This document shows positions 47,001-59,046 of a DNA stretch of 64,000 nt, in pieces. The stretch covers positions 41,935,201 through 41,999,200 of the forward strand of contig OZ038422.1 of assembly GCA_964036155.1 (NCBI GenBank), read 5' to 3'. Numbering within the stretch: the first letter of the stretch is position 1; each line of letters starts with the position of its first letter. The position numbers and the translations under genes were made by a program. Under the pieces are notes generated by a model. It saw only the letters and a list, made by a program, of their open reading frames with translations, was not told the DNA's origin and searched no databases. This DNA is from Diploscapter coronatus. Its lineage: Eukaryota > Nematoda > Chromadorea > Rhabditida > Rhabditidae.

Positions 47001-50000
47001 CAGCGATAAACTGCTAGATATCGTTGCAAAATTGCAAAAATAGATTAGTTTTTGTTTCATAGAAGTTTGTCTGGGTGAAACAAAAGCATGCGTAAAAATG
47101 GAAGCCAATGAGATTTTGAGCATAGGATAAATTGCGTCATCAAAAATGAGTTAGAAAAGAATGTTCTCTTTGTTTAGTATATTTGTAAAGAGAGCTTATT
47201 GTAACAATACGAGATGAAATACATGATATTCTTTACATTAAGGGATAAACTATCGCATTTTACTACAAATGTAAAATTTAGAAAAAAAAATCATTCATGA
47301 GCACAGAACATCGTCAGTGAATAAGATATCAAAATCTGAAGATGAAATTTTAACGACCTATAATAATGTTTGTAACAAGTAAATTTTCAGGCATTTGGCA
47401 AGCACTATGGCGTGTAAGTAAAAATTTCTCATTTTTCTGTTTTCGATAAAATTGCGTAATTTTCAGTGTGAGCTGTAATGGGTGCAAAGGTTTCTTCAGA
47501 CGGAGGTACGGTAAAATGTTTTCCATTTTATTTTTCTGACTTCCAAATAACCTTCAAGTCACATTTCTGATATTGACCTACTTTAATCAGCTAATAATTC
47601 GGGCGACCAAACTGATATTTGATTAGAGTTAGCAGTGGATACTTGCGGATTTATCCTTTATGCGAGAGTATATTGTATTCAGAAATTTCATTTTGTTTTT
47701 CTCCAAAAATTGTGGGTGCAGACGAATATGCCTAATTTTTGATGACCTCTTGGAAAGAGCGCAACTTCGTACACATAACGAGATAGTGTGTAAAAGCGAG
47801 CGAGCATTCCCTTACAATCCCTACCTTATCCTATTCCTGCACATTATTTCGCTTTGTTGCGACGTTACGCCCTTTCCCAAATCGTCTTTTTGATAACTTG
47901 TCCAAATTAGTAATTTTTCGCTGAAACTGATAGTACTATACTTTTTGTTAATTTTTACAAATTCGATCAAATCTGTAGTGATTACCTTCTATCAATCATC
48001 ACTTTAAAAGTCTCAAAATTTAAATAAAACCTCAACTTTGGGTCCAACTGATTTGCACAATTAGGTCAATGCTACTGGTTTTGGAGAATTCTTTCATTTG
48101 TATCTCAAATAGGTCAACAGTAGGTTGTCCTTGTTTTGTTACTCAAACAAAAGCCCAAGATATCTCTCCCGAGTATTATCTGTGTTGTTTTTATCACACC
48201 ATACCTTCGATGCAAGTTACGAATGTTCTCAGCTATCTCTTCTATATGATAAGACCATCAAAATATTTCAAAGTTGGTGTGAGAAGGCCTTGAATTTGTT
48301 ACTCGCGCATAAAAGGTCGTATTTTGGAGACTACTCAAAGTTTTTTACTTCGGGTTGATCAATTTCAATTTTTTTATTCTGATGCGCTAGATTCACCATC
48401 CAAGTTTTCCCAATTATTTAATAGTTACCCTCACAGTAATAGTTATTGATCTCACAACATTTTGCTTTATTACCGACCAAAATTTTCACGATTTTCTTCC
48501 TCTAAGCGGCTTTAAGCTGTAGGAACGCTTTCAAAAGTCAGCAAGGCGCAAGTGAGAGAGACGCATTTTGAACGACTTTTCTGCGTCAATTTTTCGTCTT
48601 TCTCCCATTTTTTCACCTTTCAACTGCAAACTGACTGATTGTCCTTTATGCTAGCGAACTTTTCGCATTTTCTATCTTTTCCCATAATATTTTATGATTT
48701 TTCTGCTTCTTTGCTCTCTTATGTTAGCTACCGTAATCCTTTGTTTTCTCTAACTCTCGATGAATACGCCACTAAATAATGAACACAGAAAAGAGGGGTG
48801 TGAAAGGCTTACAAAGAGAAGGAATGAGCTACAGACTGCGCGAGCACTTCAAATTGAAGATAGGAGAGAAAATGATGGTCCAAAATTTGCGAGGGAAACT
48901 AATTGCTCGGAAAAATAATAATTTTAGAAAAATGAAGGAATGATTTTCAGCGTCTGGAACAACCGACAGTACCTTTGTCGATTTGAAGGCCAGTGCGCTA
49001 TTGCTAAGGGTAGGTCGCAAAATGTCTAAAGAATTAACGATATCGTAGCATCATTTTTGCATTGCTGCTTTCGTATTTTGATTTTACGATGTCGTTGTGT
49101 CAAAGAATTTCATGAAGGAGGCTCAAAAATCGTCGTTAGTTCAAACTTGTACTAATTGTCAAAATTCAGAGCATCGAAACGTCTGTAGAGCTTGCCGGTT
49201 AAAACAGTGCTTTATGGCAGGAATGAATCCTCGAGGTTTGGACAAATAATAAAAATCATTGAAGTAAAACGAAAATTTAGCCGTCCAATCTGAACGCGAC
49301 CGCGCTGAAGATCGTGCCGAAGAAAACGAACAGGTCAACGACTGCGAAGAGGAAGAAATAAGAGAAGGATCTCCTGAGAGGTAAAAGATCGAGAGATAAG
49401 TGATAATCGTCGTGTGATCACTCGTGATTAGGGTCTCCAAGCGGATATGGCAAAGTGCGTTTCGAAGTAGTTTTTAACAGAAAGGTAAATTGGGCTGTAA
49501 ATAAGATTTTTATGAAGAAAAAACGCAAAAATCTATCGCCCAAAATGACATACATTTTGGCAAACTTCAAATGGCCTGTACACGGTTGCATGGGCGGCAC
49601 ATTTTGTGTCGATTTTTGGTGCACACCCATTTCACATCAGGTTTATCGTCGAACTAGATGGTGCTATTTGAGACATGTTGAGCATTTAGGGTACTTCCTT
49701 CCCAAATTTCCTATTTAAAACTACCAGAAACGCATTTTTGCAAGGGGACGGAGCTCGAGGATCCTACTCATGATTAGTTTATAAAGCTGAAACCCTCTAT
49801 CACAACGAACAATCAATAATCCTGCACTTCAGATGTTCGATCGAAATCCAAACCGATCCTCCAAGTGTAGCTGCATCTCATATCTCACAAGCAGCTTGCT
49901 CCCTCAGACAAGAATTGCTGCCAAGTCCCGACATCGACCTCTTTAAGTAAGATTCAATTTATTTCATCATTTATGAATAACAAAGAGTCTAGCAACTAAT

Positions 50001-51853
50001 AGAATTATAGTAAAATTGAACAGAAGATATGCACCAAAACTCGTGCAATCATTCTCAAAATACATCGGAAATGTGCATCGCTCTAGCACCACCTTTGTTC
50101 ATTTATTTGATCCCTTGTATGATAATGATCTTTCGAAATTATGCAGTGCGAGTTGTCGCAACATTCTCGTATTTGTTCGTAAATGTGGTGAAAAATCTAA
50201 GAATATTAGTTCACTCATTTGCTAAGGTCATATTGGGTTACGTCTTGTCGTGATTAAGTAAAGCAAACTTGTCAATTAGTTCTTACGAGTACGTGGGAAA
50301 GGCATACCAGTGAGCCAGCTAGGGGGAGTTGCCGTATGCATAGTTCTTGCTCCCATTTAGCTGCCTTTGTTTACCTCTCACTACAAGTTTGCTAACAAGT
50401 AGCTGCTTACAAGAGGATTATGCGCACTTAATAAGGTCATCGCTATTTATGTTGAACGTTCTCATTAACTTTTATGAGGGAAACACAAAATAAGACTTAT
50501 AGAATAGTTGCACAAATGAAGGAGGAAAATCAAAAAATATTGAATTTGTAGAGCAGCAGAGCAATTAGTCGAAATGCATAAGACAGTTTGTGCTCGATCC
50601 GAACCGAATGCATCTCATTACGGTAATTTTTTTTTAGAAATATCTATATTTGTTAAAAATAGGTAGTGAACGAGAGATTTCGAATTCAAAAATTGCGGCA
50701 AAAACATCGTTGACTATCTTTGAATCGTATATCGTGAAATAAAAAGCCATTGCTTACTTGTTAGGCCAAAAATTTTAGATAGAGGCAATTCTACAGCCAC
50801 AGTGACATTTGTCAATGCATTCTTCAACCCGACTTTGATTTCTAAGCGAACGCCGGTATGCTAGATTATGTCCTCTTGTAAATGCGATTCAACACTTTTA
50901 GATAATTACAACAGCGACGAGAATAGCGACTGTGAAGGATGTCTTGCAAGATTGGAGAAGGAGTTTCGCGCTTTTCGCTGACTGGATGCAAGCTTTGCCT
51001 GAAATGCAGCTATTCGACTCGAACGATCAGGTGATTTTGAGCTTTCCATTAAACAATCATGATTTCATTATTACCGTCAATATAATACGATAAATTTAAG
51101 GTAACGATTGCGAAGAATCGCTTTGGCCCCTGGTACTGGTGGCTGCTATCGAATTTCTCGTTGGAAGTCGGATGTGACGGCGTTTGTTACATGAATGGAT
51201 CGTATTACCCAAGAATTCCCGAGAATCAGTGCTTGCCTGATAGCAGGTTTGATTGGGATTTATTTTCGGCAAAAATAACGGTTATTTCAGGAACGTCGCC
51301 GATAAAATGCTGACTACGATGGTAGCTCCACTCATCGATCTGAAGATTGACGAGACGGAAAAGTGCATCATGTTCGCCATAATCATTTTCAGTGACGGTA
51401 AGAATTCATTTTTTTCTGTAAACTATGGAAGAAGTTCAGAAATATCCGAATTGTCTTGCGAAGGAAAGGAAACGATTCGTCAAGTCGGCACTCGGTTCGT
51501 TCGAATGATGCAGAACTATATCAAGAGCAAAAATCCTTCGATGAACAACGCTGAAATCGCTGTTAGGATTGCCAAAATGATGATTCTGTTATCTGCTGCA
51601 ACAGTAAGTTCAGTAGTTTGCACGTTTCTACATGTGCTGTATTTCTAACCCTATTTTCTTCGAAGTTTCATTGCGATACATCATTCAATACATTTTTTTC
51701 GGAAAATTTTGGATAAATTGTTCCTAAAATGCACAATTTCAGAATCTCGTTTATATGACGAGCGACAACATCCAGCTGAATGACGTGCTGCACGTGGTGC
51801 ACTGGGAGAGTTTCTCGGATGACATCATTCAGAAGAGCTACAAGTGCTTCTAA
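44088..51853 (+). CDS. HNF4-type nuclear hormone receptor
   Basis: A ligand-regulated or orphan zinc-finger transcription factor of the nematode-expanded HNF4-derived group. Sixteen coding exons keep phase: 44088-44269, 44562-44764, 45395-45468, 47391-47413, 47467-47505, 48951-49009, 49170-49235, 49281-49380, 49833-49946, 50552-50622, 50779-50855, 50902-51030, 51101-51246, 51291-51397, 51440-51603, 51743-51853 (554 residues). The N-terminus (1-128) is acidic then Ser/Pro/Gln-rich. The DNA-binding domain spans about 147-213 with two C4 fingers. The first reads CVICGDQAFGKHYGVVSCNG; P-box CNGCKG and FFRRS follow. The second runs from CRFEGQC to CRACRLKQC. MNPRAVQSERD follows. The ligand-binding domain begins near residue 310 (AAEQLVEMHKTV). 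It contains the signature-region DWMQALPEMQLF...NDQV and ends SYKCF. An in-frame stop at 44040 precedes the ATG, so any longer N-terminus must be spliced. The large introns (up to about 1.9 kb) may carry regulatory DNA. I cannot name a one-to-one C. elegans ortholog. Confidence 0.88.
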
Positions 51854-52970
51854 TGTTTCTGATGAATGAATTACAACACATTCGGTCATAGATGGAGTTT
51901 TCTAATGCAATTATGAAACGTGCATATTTTGTGCAATGCTAAATGTAACGTAATTGTAAAGTTGTATCCTTTTCATCATCGAATCTTTCAAATTAAAAAA
52001 ATACAAATTTTGTTTCTGAATTGCATGGCCAATGGTTGTTTTTATATCCACTCAAACATTTTCTTAATTGCCATGATATTGTTGGGGCCAATTATTGTAT
52101 TTTAGGTATCAGCATAACTTTTTTCCTTAAGTTCTAAACAGTATTACTTTGAAAGTAAGGCATCTCGCATTTTTATCATTCATTAATTTGTAATTAGTGC
52201 CAAACTGCACAATTCATTGCAATTTTATATCTTTCCGCTTATGATAATCATGTTGCATATCAAGAAATTTTATTTATTATATGATTTTTATCCAAATGTC
52301 TATGATTATGCTATCAAATTCAATAAAATTTTGAGAAAGAAATTGAAAAGCGTGATAATTCTAATCGATCATACATTCTCATTCAACGAAATGAATAATT
52401 ATCCAGAAGAACTGCGTGTTTGAATTCGACACGATCGAAAGAAAAGTCGTAAAAATATCGATTCGCTGTATTAAAGGTTTGAATTTTTCTTCTCAAGATG
52501 GACGACGTTACGCAATGTTGCTGATCTGGCAGGCAAATGGGTGGAAAGCTTATCAAGAAAAATAAAAGAAAAGGAGATAAGTGAAATTGGAAAATCGCGA
52601 GAGGAGGGATAGGAGATAAAAGACAAAAAGATAAGGGATAAAGAAGTGGGAAGGCAAGACGGCAATCGAACAGTCTGATGCCCCCTGCTGCCTGGCAAGG
52701 AAATCTTGATTTTTTCCGAGGATAGTTTTTTCCCAATTATTTCTCACATTTCACTCACTTGCGATAACGCTATCCGGTGACAAAATTAATCCTGATTTTT
52801 TTTTTCATTTTTATAATCATTAGAGGCTAACACAGATTGAATCCGAATTTCATTCCAATTTTTGTAATAAAATAGTTCATATCTCGATTCCTTCAATTTT
52901 AGACTTGTAACAATTCTGATATAATTCTTGCAACGCGTTTACGTACTATATTTCTCCAAAGTTTATCTTT
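51854..52970. other. Intergenic between nuclear receptor and lipase
   Basis: AT-rich 3' flank of the receptor gene; an AATAAA occurs at 52322-52327. A purine-rich stretch follows near 52550-52660, which creates Pro/Ser/Leu-rich - strand frames with no support as genes. The last part should be the lipase promoter. Confidence 0.4.
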
Positions 52971-52971
52971 G

Positions 52972-52979
52972 AATTTCAG
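52972..52979 (+). promoter_or_regulatory. Probable SL trans-splice acceptor for lipase
   Basis: AATTTCAG, part of a GAATTTCAG run, lies 32 bases before the first ATG of the lipase gene, with no upstream coding exon. It fits the nematode acceptor consensus. Confidence 0.45.
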
Positions 52980-53011
52980 GAGTAATTACACTGAATTATC
53001 ATAGTCCCACT

Positions 53012-56000
53012 ATGATGGTTTCTAAAATTGTATTTGTACTTTCTTTATTGATATTCGGTAGCGTAAATGCAACATTTCATCCCGATTTCAAGGTAGATTT
53101 TTCATTCATTTGAATTTTTGGAAGATAACGAACTTCAGGAATTTCTAATCGAGACTTATGGAAAAGAAGTAGCGAATCAACTGGAGAGGAATGATTTGGG
53201 CGCGAACAAAATTACCAGTTTTGGAGGTGGACCATCGAATAGCAAGTTTGATCGCAAAAGTTTTCAAAACAATCTAAAAAAAACTGACATTTTCAGACTC
53301 CGACCTGTAATTCTTGTGCATGGACTTGACAGTGATGCTGGATCTTATGCTGAGGCTAGGGAAAAATTTAATAAAGCAGATAGGTTTTTCATCACTGGTT
53401 TTACTATTTTCTCCCTATTTTATTGAATATTTGGAAACCATAGAACAATGGGATCAAGATTTTATGTCTCATTATCCTGTAGCTTCTAAATATTCTTGAT
53501 CCGAACACTTATGTTTTTATTAACCAATTTCAAGAATTCCATCGGAGAAAATCTTCGCAACAACCTATGGACCTGGAATGTCACCGGTTATCATTACCTC
53601 AGCCATGTCGGAGAGTATGAAATGTGATTACGTAATTCATGTAAGCTTATTTTGTCCACATCGATTAGCTATTTTACTAATTTCGTCGTAAAATCGCCTT
53701 TAGGTCCGCAGAATGATTGACGCCGTTCACCGATATTACAACACAGAAGTCGACATAGTGGCTTACTCGATGGGTAGTCCGCTGGCTAGGAAGGTGGGCT
53801 AAGAAATGATAAATCGATGAAAAACTTGCCAACCAAACTGGCATAATGCTTCTGAACCGTAGAAATCTCTTCATACCCATTCTCGACCTTCACGAAATAT
53901 TTTGTTCATGAACATTCAATTAGAATGTGTGTCGAAGTATCTGTTACAGTTTTATAAACAGTGAAAAGATGAAAAAAAAATATTGAATTTCGCGAAGATA
54001 ATCATCGAAGAAATTCAATTTCATGTATTTTGAACCTAATTGATCTTACGAAATGAATCGTTAATCCCGCTCTTCTTAAAAAATGACAATGCTTACGCAA
54101 CGCCTGTCAAACATTTCTTAGTGGAACAATGCTGGCATTTTAGCGGGAAGAAAAAATGAAACCTGTGGGCGATCTGCTATTGCCGCGTCCAGCGTTTCGA
54201 AGCGCGAGAAATTCAATTAGCCAAAGGATTTGGCAGGGGAAAGAGGAAATTTGATTAGACGATGCAACCATCGGCAAGCATATGAAATTACTGGCAACAA
54301 ACAAAAACCAGGGAAAATATTTCGTTATGAATCAACCTTCATAGAAGTGATATCCATTTGTGGCGATGAGTGCTGACAGATGAAAGCGATCGACAAATCA
54401 CTTTGTCTAATAGAGTATCAAAGAAAGCCAGCAGACGGATATTCATAATCTTTTTTTTCTAATACTGACGACAAAATCGGAATTAGCTTTTATTGAAAGT
54501 CGCCTTCAGGCAATTCTCGGCGGAAAATGCGTGGATGCTGATGTTGATATGGGTGGAGCTCTGACTGATTTCGTCCACACGTTCATCTCTGTAGCAGGAG
54601 CCAATCGAGGTGTTTTCATTTTGAAATTCTAAAAAAAACACCCGTCTTTCAGGATCATACATATGTGAAATTCCCTTGATAGGTGCTTGCAATCTTATCA
54701 ACGGGCTCCATTGCCATTCAAAATTCATAGATGATATCAACAATCAGTACTCTTCAGGATATATAACTTTCACAAATGTTCAAATTCAGATACTATTATG
54801 AGGGCGCTAAAGTTTACAATATTTATTCCGACACAGATCCTATAATTGGATTATACACATGTGGATACCAAAGCACGGCAATTTCTGGGGCTCAGGACAT
54901 CAAAGTAAGTCGTTTTTTTCCTTTCAATGAATCTCATGATATCGTGAAATGAACAAGCTTATGAAAAGCATGACATTGATATCGGACTTTCCCTCACACT
55001 GATAATAAACTTCCTATGGTGCACGATAAGATGACGTTGCATGAGATTCAATAGCGTAGAAACGACTGAATGGCCGCGACTTGCATTTCAATCTTAGCTA
55101 TCCGGATTGACTCATAAGGGCACGATGTTCGACACTTTCAAACGACAAGTCCGGCTTCTGATGCAAGAAAACCAAGTCACTTTGGCAGAAGAGAGGAAGG
55201 AAGTGGCGGCATTGAAATTAGCCGACAGGTTGAACTTCAGTTGAAAATTTCTAAAAATCTAGAAGTTTTTTTTAGAGAATTGACTGATGCAAAAGTCGGC
55301 TTCCAACGTGATCAGGCTCAATTTAACAATGAAAATCGTCGATATGTGAAAGCTTACCGCAGATGGCTGAGTGGATTGGCATCAGCGGGCAATCATGAGC
55401 GATATGGAGACTTCAAACATGCACTGCAGGTTTTAAAATTAATCAGCAAAGAGACAGTTTGAACATTTTCAGAGAGTATCGGCTCAAAATCGACAACTGA
55501 ACAGGCGGTTGAGAAGCGTTCAGAAGAATAACAACGGTGGAAGGACGCATGAAACGAGTGTACAACGATTCGCAAGATTGATTCGGGAAGGAAATGAGCA
55601 AAATAGAAAGCTCTGGAGAGAATTGAAGTAATTTTGAACTCTTTATCAGGTTCATATCAAGAAGGATGAGCTTCCAACTTTGCTATCAGTTCAAATTAGG
55701 AAGAAAAACCTCAAAATTCGTTCCGATTTATTTATGACTACAAGACAAATTCTTATCAAAACGCAATCTTCAGGCGTCTCCAACAGCTGAACGCTCAAAG
55801 TCAACGACGAATAAACAAAATCAAGAGAGCGAATGAAATTGCGAAAAGACTTGAACTGGCCATGCGACGAAGACTTCAGAGACAGCAGGAATTGCAGAGA
55901 TCCTACAAGCGATTCCACACATATCCGGCAAATTTGTCGAAGAGCATCCATTTCGAAACAACGACGGAAAAGCCCGACGATAATAGCTTGATCATTTCGA

Positions 56001-56339
56001 AGCATGCAGGTGAAACCCCAGAGGATCCTGCTCTCAAGGATAAACAGAAAGAAAAGGAACTGCAGGTAATTTTTCAAGCCAAATAGGACAATCGATCCGA
56101 AGCCTGGATTTAAACCTCCGACCAAATTTAAATGAATACTTCTAACGTTTTTCTTCGATACCGAATGAATGATGGACGTTTTTCAGATCATCACCAGCAA
56201 AATTCTACCTCAGAAAATCAAGGAACTCGTATCACAATTGGCTACAGAAGTCGAGAAGGAGTCACAAGCATCGAATACGACTGAAACGATCAAGTCGAAA
56301 TTCGTGCCTGACATGCAATCGCTCAATACGGATAATTGA
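53012..56339 (+). CDS. Secreted class-2 lipase (LIPS family) with basic coiled-coil tail
   Basis: An alpha/beta-hydrolase of the nematode lipase class 2 (EstA-like) family joined to an unusual C-terminal half. Thirteen coding exons keep phase: 53012-53092, 53139-53245, 53297-53383, 53535-53640, 53704-53793, 54510-54609, 54653-54746, 54790-54904, 55098-55228, 55276-55429, 55473-55627, 55774-56065, 56187-56339 (554 residues). Residues 1-21 are a signal peptide (VFVLSLLIFGSVNA). Lipase marks follow: RPVILVHGL (oxyanion region), IFATTYGPG, the nucleophile elbow AYSMGSP, AILGGKCVD, FISVAGANRG, and YSDTDPIIG with the likely acidic residue. The likely catalytic His is in LTHKGTMFD near residue 265. 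The same exon then runs into a helix-forming, Arg/Gln/Glu-rich segment (about 275-430), with RRLQRQQELQRSYKRF in exon 12, and an acidic/Thr-rich end. Members I recall stop soon after the His. The fusion is therefore notable, although expression is unproven. Confidence 0.85.
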
Positions 56340-57123
56340 ACCTACTTCACCACTAATTTATAATTTTATGTGCCCATTTGTAAATAATGATGAGTTAAGT
56401 ATAATAAATCTCTGGCAGACTAAAGAATATTGGATTTTTAGTCAAGTCGCGGCAAACTTTCAGACAAGCGATTTTTAATTTAATAAAATATTCACGTATC
56501 TTTACTCTTTCGGCTAATAATTATCGAGTTTCGTAAGCTCTTAACTCCTAAATGTGATACACGTCAATTATGAACAGAATGATCTTCATGCCACTAAAGG
56601 AAAGCATGCAATTAGGAAGAAAATCGATGCTAAAATAGTAATCTTGAAATTTATCGAACGTCCAAATTCAAAATGTTTATTTTCAGATAAAGATTACACA
56701 TTGAACCTTCGCTGTTTGTACCATTTTCAGTTATTCCAAATTATAATTTTCGATTATAACGCCGTTTCGTGTTGCTCACCTTTGAAATTTTGATCTTAAC
56801 TAATTTTAATCTTCAATTACAGCAAATTTAAGCTGTTCTTTCATCATTACTAATACAGAAACATCTGGAAATAATTACTTTTTGCAATTTTTATGCCTAT
56901 ACGAGAAAAGGGATAATTGGCTTGTATGAGAAAAACTTAGACTAAAATTACATTTATCATGCACAAGCAACTTGCTTTATCGCATTTGCCCAATTGTAAC
57001 GTTCATTAGACTTATGATTTCTCCGTTTTATTCCTCGTTTTTGTATAAAAGAAAGTCAGATTTTTAAAATTTCCTTATTCACGTTTCAAATGCATTCAAA
57101 TTCGATAATTTTTCATATTTGTT
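56340..57123. other. Intergenic between lipase and SRG receptor
   Basis: No gene is seen. A polyadenylation signal AATAAA sits at 56403-56408, 64 bases after the lipase stop. The + frame at 56554-56793 starts with a non-ATG codon and has no family match. Confidence 0.5.
56403..56408 (+). terminator. Polyadenylation signal of lipase gene
   Basis: AATAAA is located 64 bases downstream of the lipase TGA, a usual distance for a short nematode 3' UTR. Confidence 0.55.
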
Positions 57124-57133
57124 GTAATTTTAG
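57124..57133 (+). promoter_or_regulatory. Probable SL trans-splice acceptor for SRG gene
   Basis: GTAATTTTAG ends four bases before the ATG of the receptor gene. The very short leader fits trans-splicing and supports this start. Confidence 0.5.
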
Positions 57134-57137
57134 ACAA

Positions 57138-58955
57138 ATGACAGACATATCAAAAATCTATGTTCATGGCAATTCATCCGTGCTCGATTTTCCATTATCG
57201 CAGAAACATGTTTGGGTCTTCTGTTTCCAAGTGGCTTATGGACTACCTAGCCTATTGAACTACTTCCGAGTGTTGAATTATATCATTTCCGGCTCATACA
57301 TCAAAATGCCTTTCTACAAATTGTTCGTATTGGATGGAGTTATTGTGAGGATTTTAGTGTAATTTGATTTTTGGAGTTAAATTCGTGGAAAAGATTTTAA
57401 AAATCCAAGTTAATGTCTCTTCATTTAATGCAGGATACCATTGGAAAATTTTCAGAATATCGCAAATTTTACAATAACGATGATAACGCGATTTCTCAAC
57501 ACAGGCCTCGTGAAAGGCTTTCTCGTTTGGCTACCTCTAGGTATTTACAATAAAACACGCGTTTTTAAAAATATCTTTCAGGATATTATCTAACTTTGGT
57601 TTATTTCTCCTTGTACGTCCTCATGTACCTGTCAATGTTTTCTGTTACTGCGATTACCTTCAACAGATTCTCATCAGCGTTCTTTGGAATTAGATATGAA
57701 AGGGTAAATTTATTCAACTAGCTTTTGACTTCAAGGCTAAAATTGGTTATGATCTATCTGAAAAGTTCATAAGCAAAAAATTAGTATATGATCTGATAAA
57801 GTAGTTAAAAATAGTTGTTTGCGAAACCCGCATTAGAATTATTTTGATTACCTCAACCTATGACGATTTTCAATGATAATTTGATCTTTTTCAGTTTTGG
57901 CGTTCCAACCTAAAATGGGTGATCATCATAGTTGTGATTTTGCCGTTTTGCTTTTCTTGGCACATTCTCTTCTCACAAGCTTTCTTCAAACCGTTACCAG
58001 ATAACAGTTTTTGCATGGATTATTCGAAAAAAATCACCTGGGTAAGTAGAATTAATTATACCTTTGAAACTTATGAAACATTAATGATAGCATGTCTGTC
58101 TTGCAACTGAATTATGACTTCTTTGCTTTAGTTGAGGTGATATCTAATGAACGCATTGCGTAAATGAACGACATTGGTATTGAGTGAAATTAAAAACGCG
58201 GCTTTATTAGATTGTAAAACGGAGATGCGGAATTGCGACTAATAAGATTGCAGCGGGAATAAAAAATATTAAGTTGGCAGCATAACCCTTACAATATGGA
58301 TAAATGGGAAAATAGCCATGATTATGATCGAATAGAATGAAACAATAAGCTTGTAGCATTGCCAAAAATGAATCCAACTTCATTCAGTTACGCAATTCGA
58401 CATGCATGATGGTCGTAACGTCGTCGGCATTTTTCATTGGAGGGTTTCTCACGCTAGCTACAATTATTCGTCTTCGCTACCTCACAATTCGCGGTGTGAA
58501 AGACATTGAAAAACGACTTCTGATCATATCAGGAATCATGCTCACTTCTCTTGGAGGACAATTCATTATGGGGGTAGGGTCTATAAAAAATATAAGATAG
58601 ACTTGAAAACGTGTTTCACATTCTTCATTGAGTTTTCTCTTCCAAATCAAGCATTCGTTATTCTGTCAACTACTTGACCATCAAATTTTTTCTCATCATC
58701 ATTCAATCCTTAGCACTCACATTTCAGACGCTATTTTACATTGATGGAGTTATCTACTTCTTCAGAAACTACGCTGGTTACATGTTCATCGTACAGTCAT
58801 TGGCTGCTGATCTATCCTATCTCAGCCCGCCATGGATCATGCTGTTGCTTCATCCTGGGTTTTCGAAATTCAATCAAGTTTCCCCAGATGAAGCTCAAAA
58901 TGAAAGCCATATGTCTGTGCCTGTACCGCGATCAAAACAGAACTCTGGATTATGA
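57138..58955 (+). CDS. Serpentine receptor class gamma (SRG), putative chemoreceptor
   Basis: A seven-transmembrane receptor of the nematode-specific SRG family, presumed to act in sensory neurons. Six coding exons keep phase: 57138-57344, 57456-57540, 57582-57703, 57895-58041, 58388-58573, 58728-58955 (324 residues, the usual family length). TM1 begins at QVAYGLPSLLNYF, a typical SRG opening. The end of TM3 reads ITFNRFSSAFFGIRYERFW, where the Asn-Arg pair takes the place of the DRY motif. TM4 has VIIIVVILPFCFSWHILFS. TM5 follows CMMVVTSSAFFIGGF, and TM6 and TM7 occupy the last two exons. A short polar tail ends the protein. No frameshift or stop is present, so it looks functional. The ligand is unknown. 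The convergent ECHDC1 gene ends 91 bp downstream. Confidence 0.87.
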
Positions 58956-59046
58956 TTTTATTTCAAAATGCGAAAAATTGCTAAATTTGCTCAAATCTAT
59001 ACGAGGTAGTAATCATGACTAAAAACATTCTGTTGGAAATGAAGAG

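Noticed and set aside
49418..49718. Open frames on both strands inside the nuclear receptor gene
   Set aside because: They lie in the intron between 49380 and 49833, start with non-ATG or isolated ATG codons and fit no family.
52383..52747. Pro/Ser/Leu-rich - strand frames
   Set aside because: They result from a purine-rich + strand tract; composition explains the lack of stops.
53118..53426. Reading the lipase straight through 53246-53296 without an intron
   Set aside because: The 51-base segment has a GTTTGA donor and TTTCAG acceptor, and splicing gives NSK|LRPVILVHGL without an Asn/Lys-rich insert. Read-through also stays in frame, so RNA evidence should decide.
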